The notes under the pieces: generated by a model
What the model was told of the DNA's origin: nothing
Databases searched by the model: none
Seen by the model: only the letters and a program-made list of their open reading frames with translations
Shown here: in pieces, positions 56,291 to 64,000 of the stretch
Layout: each line of letters starts with the position of its first letter
Numbering within the stretch: the first letter of the stretch is position 1
Translations under genes and position numbers: made by a program
NCBI GenBank assembly: GCA_012064415.1
Contig: SSNU01000126.1
Location: 192,317-256,316, forward strand
Length of the DNA stretch: 64,000 bases
Reading direction: 5' to 3'
Source of the DNA: Gyrodactylus bullatarudis
Taxonomy: Eukaryota; Platyhelminthes; Monogenea; Gyrodactylidea; Gyrodactylidae

Positions 56291-58192
56291 GATTTCAAGT
56301 TAAAATCATGAAAATAAAAACTCTTTTTTATTTGAAAATTTTATTAATTATTACTATTTTAAATGTCCGTTAAAATTATTATCAAGATCATTTTAGTTCT
56401 ATTCCATGATCACAAGATTGAAAATAAAGTGACACGCCATGTTATGTTCGCGCTAGTGATCCGCATAGCTTAACAGATTTTCAGGAAAAACTCATTTATG
56501 ATTATAAATAACAGTTCTATATTGAACTTCTCTTATTGTCCATATTGAATTATCCAGCTAGCAAGTTGAAAGAAACGGAGATAAGATAATTGACAAATTA
56601 TTTCTTCACACAGGGAAATGCTAATCTTTCTCTGATCATAATTTGCAAGGATAGATTTGATGAATAAAATAGAAACGCGTGTAATCCGATTACAAGGAAA
56701 ACGAATTTCATTATTTTTATCATTAGAGTATTATTATAAAAAATATTACTAATAGATGTTAGCAATTATCTTCTTGTCTATTGGTTATAGTTTAGATCAA
56801 AATATTCGAGGTGAGAGATTTGCCTAATCCCTCACAAAAAACATACAACGATACACACATAAATGACTACTGTAGAATATTTAATTATTCCTACGCGAAA
56901 TTGAAAAGAAGAAGATGAAAAGATAATCATCATTCTCGTCGTCAAAAATTAATCAACAAAGATAGTTTAGAAAAAGAAACATCAAAAAAAGACTTTTGTA
57001 CATTTTCCCTTTATAAATACAGTTCTAAACAGTCTAGTATAATTTTGTTTGATCTAAGACTGCATGGCTTTGCAGATTTGAAATGCAAAACATTTTATCA
57101 GAATTATTTAGATATTAATAATAAAAATAGAAATGGTTACATGAATACCAGTTATGCTTCTGTATAGTTGATTAATAACCAATGGTTATTGAACCGAGTG
57201 TTATTGATTATAAAACTGGAAATATCCTCATTCCATGTTTTACATGAGATTTTTTCCTTTCATTAGACTTGAATTTTATCAACAAATGACTAATTTTCAT
57301 TTCCAATATTCAGTTTGAGATATCATGTGTTCACCTAAACTTCAAGTTGAAAACTTTTGATGATTTCAAAGTGATATAGGGATCAATGTCTCGTAAAATT
57401 CGAATTTCGATGCTTGGAAATCAGTAAAATTTTGATGATCCCTGAAAAATCACGAGTTTATAAAGATGTTATGGTCATATCAGAGCTCATTTCTTTATGG
57501 GATACAAAAAAATTTTTAATTCCTGACAATTAAGAAAAAAATATTGAGTATTTTGTAAAAATCAAAAAACTGGAAATTAACGTGAAAATCTAATATTTCG
57601 AATAAACCCTGTAACTTAGTTTGACCTGATTTTTTTAGTTGATTGGTTTTTGTATAGAAAGACTAATGATCAACAGTTGAAAATTTAATTAAATAAGTCA
57701 CAGAATTTTAAAACTATCTTTTTGAATAGAATTCTAGAGATTGTTTTTAAAAGGTAAAAAGGGAGCTTATGAACTGAAAATTACTTCTTAAAATATCCAA
57801 TTTTACACCAGAAGATGAGGTCAGACGAAAGAAAGTTGAAGAAAAATTGAAAGGTCGGAAAATTTTGAAATTTGATCTATTTCAAGTCGTGAGTCGAAAA
57901 ACAAATTTTATGGATTTTTTTTCAATAAATTTTTCTTGATTTGATTTTTTGTGCAGAATCTAGTTTTCTATTTAATGATTATTAGTCAGCTATTAATTTC
58001 CCTAAATTATTTTGATCTTGAAGTAAATCCAGGTTTGGAAAAATTCGGATTCTGTGTCAAATTTCAGCTTTGGTTTATTTTATTTTATTTTTTGTATTAT
58101 CAGATTGAAATAAAACTTTAATTCGAATTTTGGGAAAAATGCATTTTTCTGCATTGAAAAGAATTCAAAAGTTGGAAGAGAATATATGAAAT
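56291..58192. other. AT-rich sequence with a foldback-like fragment
   Basis: The words TTCAAGTTGAAAACTTTTGA + TGATTTCAAAGTG and GAAATCAGTAAAATTTTGATG at about 57340-57440 are body sequence of the foldback family without termini. No gene is supported. Confidence 0.3.
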
Positions 58193-58229
58193 CACTAAAT
58201 GCACATTTCTGAAAAGATCATCAGTAGTG
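58193..58229 (-). ncRNA. hammerhead-ribozyme-like motif, Penelope copy 8
   Basis: On the minus strand: CACTA / TAGTG stem I (perfect), CTGATGA, TCTTTTCA, GAAA, TGTGCA (stem III with one G-U/mismatch), TT. The core is complete. Confidence 0.55.
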
Positions 58230-58510
58230 TTACTTTAAAATTTTCTTCAACTACCCGGGCCGGTGCGAGCTTTTCACTTTTCCCTCCATTTCTGCTATTT
58301 ATTGGAGAGTTTTGGTGTTTTTTCAGCTCAAGTTTTATTATGCCAGTCCTGTTTCACATAAAGTTGGTTTAGTAATTGGCCTGGGAAAGAGGGTAAGAAA
58401 AATAGTAAGTCCAGAGGAAATACCTAAAGAAATAGAGAACATGAAGTCGAGTTTAATGGAAAACGGTTATCTTAATAAATTTGTGGACAAATTTATCAAC
58501 TTAACATAGT
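58193..58510. pseudogene. Penelope mosaic: inverted 3' end, UTR piece, then RT thumb
   Basis: A minus-strand 3' terminus (58193-58235) is joined to a plus-strand UTR piece (TTTATTGGAGAGTTTTGGTG, 58297-58325), which runs straight into plus-strand coding sequence YASPVSHKVGLVIGLGKRVR, ENGYLNKFVDKFINL (58330-58506). UTR upstream of coding sequence is what a tandem or pseudo-LTR Penelope copy would give. The short coding part is open but isolated. Confidence 0.65.
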
Positions 58511-59649
58511 GATAGTGACTCCATTTTGTCATAATTATTAATTCATCGATGCGCTTCTTCTACGGATCTTACAAATAATAAAATTCTTTTGTTACTATGG
58601 TACTCCTACATCACTATTTCCCCCTCTTCGATGTCATTAAATCTAAATAAGTAATAATCCTTTTTACAGTAAGTTAATGAAATTCGTTCAAAAAACATTG
58701 ATGAAATTTGAGAATTTTGATGTTTCTAATTCTTGAGTTTTTATTAATCACATAGTCAAAAAGGTAGGTAGAAGAAAGAATTTCTAATGAATAACCTCAT
58801 AATCGATTTTTTGGTCCTTTTCACCACCTTTAATGAGTTTCAGGTAATTCAAAATCCCTCAAAAATCGTGGGACTGTCGGAAATTCGACGTTTATATTGA
58901 GCTTTTTCGTTCAATTGTGATCCTAATAAACCTCTTTTGACAACACTCTCAACTTTCATATCAATAAAAATTTTCAGTTCTAAGTTCGAAAAAATTCAGA
59001 AATTTTTTCTTCAAATTTTAAAAGTAGGCATAAGGATTAGGATTCCGAAAAAATTTTGAGAAATTCGAATTCTTGATGAAAAAATCGCGATCATATCAAC
59101 CAACTTTAATGTTTTTAAATTTTCAAAAAATCCAGACGTTTAAAATCCAATTATTTTTCATATTGCTTCCTTTCACATCAAACTCTACGAACCATCCGAA
59201 TTTGATTGTTTCCTAATTTTTTATGACTTTGTTTAAGATCTCTAGATGAAAAGCTTGGATACTGATTTCTCTATCATGAGAATTTTAACTTTAAATTAGC
59301 AAATTAGAAATTTCTGAATAAATTTGAAATATTCTGGGCAAAACGAAATTAATGTCGGAACAATATAATTCTAGCTAGAATTTACAAGAACATTTTGAGT
59401 TCCTATTTATATTCCATAATTAAATTGTGATAATAGGATCTTGTCATTCAAAAATTAACACTATAGTTTTGAAAATCTTTAAACTATTTTTATAATGAAA
59501 TTTATGGAGATTTTGGTTAATTTGATTCAGGATTCTCAGCGATTTCGCAAAATAATTTTTTCCTAAAATCGGTAATAGTGTGCCTTGATGCAAAAACCAT
59601 AAATTCTCAAATTCCTCGAGAATAGTCGTATTTACGAAAGTTTATTTAG
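58511..59649. other. AT-rich sequence with foldback-like fragments
   Basis: Body words of the foldback family (TGACAACACTCTCAACTTTC, ATCAATAAAAATTTTCAGTT) occur at 58930-59120, and TTCCTCGAGAATAGTCGTAT at about 59615 resembles the 32258-type right end. No gene is supported. Confidence 0.35.
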
Positions 59650-60662
59650 TAAAGTCACGGTGCTCTTGATCTCGCTCTTTAAGAGGATTTATTCAGAAAT
59701 CTTGAAGCAGCTGATGATTTCTCCAACTCATCAGAAGATGAAATTTTACCAGATCCAGAATAAGAAAAACCAACAGATGATGGATTCGACCATAATTTGG
59801 ATCATAATTATTATAATACAATTGTATCAAAGTGTGGAGCTATCAAGTATTCATCTTTACCCCCCATGAACTCCCAAACTCGGATCATGTCGAAAGAATA
59901 AATCTTTTCTCCCCATTTCTTTTCAAGTAAACACCATAGAAGAAGGAAAAAAAGAATACATCTACAGCAATGGAGCTACAATTCTAAGATTTGGTCAAAA
60001 GAAGAACAAACCTGTTAGTCTTCTATCAACGCTCCATACTAACGCTAAAGATGAACAAGTAAAACCGGAGATGATAAAATACTATAACAGCACAAAGGGA
60101 GGAGTTGATACTTTGTATTTACTCATCAAGAATTATTCATGTAGAAGAGCAACTAAACGATGGCCCTTAGCAGTGTTCTGGAATATGCTGAATATCGTAG
60201 CATACAATGCGTATCTCTTATATAGTCTGAAATGGCCAGACAGTTTGAATGTGAAAAAAATTCTAGAAGAGAATTTTTGAAATGTCTTTCAAGGAAACTT
60301 ATGGAAATTTCTCAAGATGAGCCTTTGACAGTAGACCCTCCGTTCAATAAACAAAAATTTCTTTCTGTAAGCAAAGCCCGGTGTGGTTTATTTCCAAGAG
60401 AAAGAGACAGGAAAACTAGAACAACAAGCAGCAAATATGAGAGGAAGACCTGCCAAGAACATGGCCAGATTATTTGCGATCAATGCTTTTCTAAAATACC
60501 AAAATTAGAATAATTTATCTATTTCCAATAATAAATTTATTTTTGTACTTTCTAGAGTGCTGATAGTTTAATATATATTAAATATATTTGATAATCAGAG
60601 TTTGGGGTCCAATGGACCCCAATTTGTAAAATATGTTAAATCAAGCATTTCCAGTGCAAGAG
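59650..60662 (+). mobile_element. piggyBac-family element, internally deleted, right end present
   Basis: The right terminus GCATTTCCAGTGCAAGAG is followed by TTAA (60663-60666), and a subterminal palindrome TTGGGGTCCAATGGACCCCAA (60602-60622) matches the layout of the 34864 element. The left terminus was not found, so the start is the first transposase-like codons. It carries both ends of the transposase but not the catalytic middle. Confidence 0.75.
59680..60513 (+). pseudogene. piggyBac transposase, N- and C-terminal parts, core deleted
   Basis: The N-terminal part reads LEAADDFSNSSEDEILPDPE, an acidic region, then a stop, then CGAIKYSSLPPMNSQTRIMS. The C-terminal part reads FGQKKNKPVSLLSTLHTN, MIKYYNSTKGGVDTLYLLIK, NYSCRRATKRWPLAVFWNML and NIVAYNAYLLYSLKWP: the YN-x-x-KGGVD motif with the last catalytic Asp and the RRWP helix of the family. 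A one-base frameshift near 60250-60280 leads to EFLKCLSRKLMEIS and the C-terminal zinc-binding CQEHGQIICDQC. The first catalytic Asp residues were lost in the deletion near 59900. Homologous parts at 34984-35456 are more decayed. Confidence 0.85.
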
Positions 60663-60666
60663 TTAA

Positions 60667-62349
60667 AAAAATTATTTAAGGAATTTTGCAAAATTTAAAA
60701 ATTTATTCACCAGGCACTTCTAATTGTTACGACCCTTGATCGATTCTCAGCTAGTAGAAGACGGAAAGTGTCTATGTCTGTCTTACTTGTTTGGATTGTT
60801 TGTTCTCTAGCTTATAAATTAGATACATGCTGACTCTTTTGCATCGAATTAGATTTTAAAATCCTTATGCTTCTTCACGAAAATAAATTTGACAAATTTC
60901 TTTATATCAAAAAATTTCCTGTTGGTGATAAAACAAATTTACATTTTTCATCATGCAGTAGATATTTCTTACAAGGGTTCTCAGATCAGATGTCGTGTAA
61001 GATGAATTTCATTGGCTGATTCCTTATTGACCTCTGATTGGTTAGAAAATATGCACAAGAGTTATAAATTATATTTCGGTCAGGGGGATGACAAAAAAAT
61101 TTTCTCATCTGTTGAATAATAACACTGGGGGAAATTTCAAACGTGCTTTTGGAATGGATCATCTTCAAAATTGGTCTTATAATCAATAATAACCAATGCA
61201 AATATCTATTATTTACTGATTTTCGCAAAATGTCCCAGGAGACCTACTTGTCTGTTATCTTAAATACAGTGAGAAGACTGATTGCTATTAATAAAACATA
61301 GAAGACTTTAAAATTTATTAATGCATGCCTTTCAGACACAGAATTTCTGATTCAGTTTTAAATGGACAGCTTCTTCGTTGTTACTTTACGTTGCTATGGA
61401 AAATTCTCAATTTTGACAATATCTCAAGGGAAAAGTTTAGATTCTACCATTGCTGCTACCAAGAGCATTAATGACTCTGAATGTAAGCTATCCTTGGTGA
61501 AATGGGAAAAACGAGGGATTTGACTTAAAACTGCATTGTAGTGATAAAAATTACGAATTAAACCAGTGTGAAGAATTTTCAATTTTATTTCCCTATTTTC
61601 CCTAAATATGACCATTTTTGGACTCAGAAAATGGCAAACTTTTTTATTTCAAGAGATGACATAAAAGTAAAAACATATTTGAAGTCTACGGGTATGATTT
61701 AAGGGTTAAAATATGGATTTAAAATTTTTAAAACTGATAAAATCCCTTTGTGAGTGCCTCTTTTACTGAAACTTTGAGCACTATTTTATTCTTATTTTGT
61801 TAATTTTAATCGTTTTTTATCAATTTTAAGCGATCTAAAATAGTTTCTTATTATACAATAGATTATTTTTGCGTCTTACTATTTGAAAACAAAGAATATG
61901 TACATTTTCAATAAAACAGAATGTATTAAAATTAGAAAATATATTTTATTTTCTTCATCTCAATTCAAGAGCAAAAGTAGATCAAGAAAATATAAAAAAT
62001 GACAATTCAAATTTAAAAACGTTTCAATTCAAAAAATCTAAAGCTCACATGACCATTCAAGAATATCCGATAGAAATTATCTCAATTATCTCAGAAATTA
62101 TTGAGAATGTTTTTAAATTCTCCCATAGACCTATATTTAAAAAAAAGATAAATACAAATAAGTGAAATAATTTGTGCAATAATGAAAAATGTTTTAAAAT
62201 CTGCATGTTGTGAGAGTCATAAATAATATAAAAATATCGTATCTGAGAAAAGTAATGATTGGCGTTATAATAAATCTGAAAAATTTTAACGAAATCAAAC
62301 TGGTTTTTGCTATTAGTGAAGACCAGAGACTTAGAGTAATCAATTTTTT
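60667..62349. other. AT-rich sequence; short MITE fragment at 61118-61190
   Basis: Only the CACTGGGGG MITE fragment described separately is supported; the rest shows no gene. Confidence 0.3.
61118..61190. mobile_element. CACTGGGGG MITE, internally deleted copy
   Basis: ACACTGGGGGAAATTTCAAA + CGTGCTTTTGGAATGGATCA joins, in 60 bases, sequences that lie about 270 bases apart in the longer copy at 63639-63952 (CACTGGGGGAAATT and CAAACGTGCTTTTGGAATGG). Confidence 0.55.
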
Positions 62350-62564
62350 ATCTTATATGTTCTGTAATAGCTTTAATGGAATAAAGATTATCAATATTAG
62401 AAAAATCAAATTTTTCATAAAGAATGTTATAGGAAGACAGAAGAATATTATTTTGATAAGAAATGTTTCTCAAATTGTAATTTTGTTCAATTTTTATGGA
62501 GGTTTTGAATTTTTCATGACCATCAGTGTTATCTATCTAATGAATTTTGAGATACTCATAAAAT
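62350..62564 (-). pseudogene. YNLRN-family coding fragment, copy 3
   Basis: The minus-strand reading is DNTDGHEKFKTSIKIEQNYN, LRNISYQNNILLSSYNILYE, then FSNIDNLYSIKAITEHIR and a stop. It shares KIEQ-x-YNLRN and NNILLSFYN with 50271-50675. Its upstream side is cut by the (TAA)n tail of the non-LTR copy at 62565, which inserted into it. Confidence 0.4.
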
Positions 62565-62880
62565 TAATAATAATAATAATATATTTATTTAACAATTCTT
62601 TATAAACATTAAATAATTCTTCTAATAATATTGTAGCGTTTCTAATTTCTTTTTTGAATTCTAATATGTTCAAGTTTGTAATTGAGCGATTTAGTTTTTT
62701 TGAAATATTTTTGCATCTATTAAATATGGCAAGCTTTTTCATTTGACCAAATTCTGGGGTATTATTGCGTAGTCCCTGTCGATTGGAGTAGACTAGTGGC
62801 GAAGATTTAAAAAGGGTGAGCGTCTTCAGTTCTCTTCTTTGTCTTAAAAAGTTTTTAGGTAATTTTAGGTCGGTTTGGAT
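62565..62880 (-). pseudogene. 5'-truncated non-LTR retrotransposon copy, 3' end only
   Basis: The minus strand encodes LRQRRELKTLTLFKSSPLVY, SNRQGLRNNTPEFGQMKKLA and IFNRCKNISKKLN, which match the last 130 residues of ORF2 at 51844-54471, and ends in a (TTA)n tail (62565-62582). Confidence 0.85.
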
Positions 62881-62973
62881 ATTTTTGCATAATAATCCTC
62901 AATAGGGCAACTTCAATCATCTAATCTGTACACGTATAAATGATCAGTTACGTAGAAGTTATTTCAGTTTTAA

Positions 62974-63572
62974 ATTGAGGTCATATACGTCCGATCGGTA
63001 CTCAAAGGGTTACAAAAAAATCAAGTCTACTTGTAAGCGGCATATGTATTTTTAACTACCTTGCTAATTCGAAGTTCTTTTCATGGCGCAAAACAGTGAA
63101 ATAGGAGTTTTTGATATTTTTGTATAAACTTGGCCATATCAAGAAATTGGTATTCGAGTATTTTCAAATGGATTTTAAATTCAGCAGTCATAAACTCTTG
63201 GCTTGTGACCAACATAAACCCATAGATCTACTGGCATTTCAGCTTAAATTTTCAAATGAATCTATGGAAGATGCTAAACTCGAATCTAGGAAAAGAAGGT
63301 TGGCAACAGATCCTGAAAATAATTTAGAACCTCCAAATAAATCCTATTGGAAGTATTGAACCTAATTTGAACCTATTTATGAGCTGAGCTAAACTTATAA
63401 AAATCTTGTTGTCTGCTATCATTCCTTTTGAAAAAAAATTTGTGAATTAATTCCGCTAAAAGTTGTTCTCAAATCTTTCAAGGTAATTAAAAATAAATTT
63501 TTCGTTTACAAGTAGACTTTATTTTTTTTGAAACCCTTTGAGGGGACTGATCGGACGTATACGAGCTCATTG
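62974..63572. mobile_element. terminal-inverted-repeat element with ATACGTCCGATC ends
   Basis: The left side AATTGAGGTCATATACGTCC + GATCGGTACTCAAAGGGTT + TCAAGTCTACTTGTAAGCG faces the right side CGTTTACAAGTAGACTTTAT + GAAACCCTTTGAGGGGACTGATC + GGACGTATACGAGCTCATT, giving about 70-base inverted repeats. TTAA precedes the left end (62971-62974) but not the right, so the superfamily is unclear; the CCCTTTGAG word is common in piggyBac ends. It contains one small open frame. Confidence 0.6.
63111..63359 (+). CDS. small open frame inside the ATACGTCCGATC element
   Basis: About 65 codons of plausible protein: FKFSSHKLLACDQHKPIDLL, SNESMEDAKLESRKRRLATD, then PENNLEPPNKSYWKY and a stop. It is charged and hydrophilic with a basic RKRR cluster, unlike the AT-driven random frames around it. 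It is likely a remnant of the element's transposase; I cannot name the family. The true start is unclear, because the upstream MIFLYKLGHIKK part looks random. Confidence 0.4.
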   Translation: MIFLYKLGHIKKLVFEYFQMDFKFSSHKLLACDQHKPIDLLAFQLKFSNESMEDAKLESRKRRLATDPENNLEPPNKSYWKY

Positions 63573-64000
63573 AGAAAACTATGAGGGAATGATTCGACAA
63601 AAAAATTATCGAAACAAACATTCATCACATGAGTATAACACTGGGGGAAATTAAAAAAAAATTTTGCGATAAATTTTGGCGAAAAACTGATTATAGTGTA
63701 AAATTTAACGCAGATTCTGAATCTGCTTCCAAAAATTTCCTAAGTTGCCCAGTTTTTGCGTAATTCGCGAAAAACCGAAATAGCACAATTTTCATAATCG
63801 GGACTTGAATAAATCAATTTTTCGACTTGATCCTTAGACATTTCAGAGTCAAATTTGATATCATCTGAAAGAACATAAAATTCTCTATAAGACGCTTTCA
63901 AGTTCAAACGTGCTTTTGGAATGGATCATCCTCAAAATTGGTCTTAAAGTTGAAAAAAGATGAAAAATTAGCGAAAAATGCCATGCACTTTTTTGTTTTT
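63573..64000. mobile_element. CACTGGGGG MITE, longer copy, and window end
   Basis: At 63639 ACACTGGGGGAAATTAAAAA starts a copy that reaches CAAACGTGCTTTTGGAATGG + ATCATCCTCAAAATTGGTCT at 63905-63952. The shorter derivative is at 61118. No right inverted end is seen before the window stops. Confidence 0.45.

Noticed and set aside
62210..62605. 131-codon plus-strand open frame
   Set aside because: It is antisense to the YNLRN fragment and the non-LTR tail, both supported on the minus strand.

Overview
This is an AT-rich window from a multicellular eukaryote, most likely an invertebrate animal. The evidence is GT-AG introns of very unequal size (38 and 52 bases next to 1.7 to 5 kb), no operons, and many animal transposon families: Penelope-like retroelements, a CR1/Jockey-type non-LTR retrotransposon, Merlin, piggyBac, hAT, MITEs and a tRNA-like SINE. 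A fast-evolving arthropod is plausible, but species and phylum cannot be fixed from the sequence.

Layout. Positions 145-11404 (+) hold six small exons whose splice phases all agree. They encode part of a divergent beta-propeller protein that reads most like the DDB1/CPSF-A (MMS1) family; the gene starts before the window, and its introns are full of repeats. From about 11.4 to 50 kb there is no confident host gene. That stretch holds foldback (long hairpin) elements, Penelope fragments, a piggyBac relative (34864-36358) with a hAT MITE inside it (35660-36206), a degenerate Merlin transposon (38283-39621) with a perfect 8-bp target duplication, a Tc1-like MITE and a foldback tRNA-like SINE. 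From 50.7 to 55.0 kb there is a three-level nest: a Penelope copy split by a non-LTR retrotransposon (50862-54550), itself split between ORF1 and ORF2 by a hairpin MITE whose tip is a run of N. ORF2 of that element (51844-54471) is open and has all expected endonuclease and reverse transcriptase motifs. It is the most intact gene here. From 55 to 64 kb lie two more piggyBac wrecks, a Penelope mosaic, a short non-LTR copy and further terminal-inverted-repeat elements.

Two signals stand out. First, the 3' ends of the Penelope copies carry a short motif that reads as a minimal type I hammerhead ribozyme, with compensatory changes in stems I and III between copies. Second, one foldback superfamily recurs roughly ten times. 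It has a shared terminal motif around CATCTTCAT...AACTAG, near-palindromic bodies of about 0.2-0.75 kb and variable interiors; its best copy has arms that look identical over at least 195 bases. The elements are mostly dead, so their genes do not form a pathway; the window is a record of serial nested insertion around and inside one long host gene.
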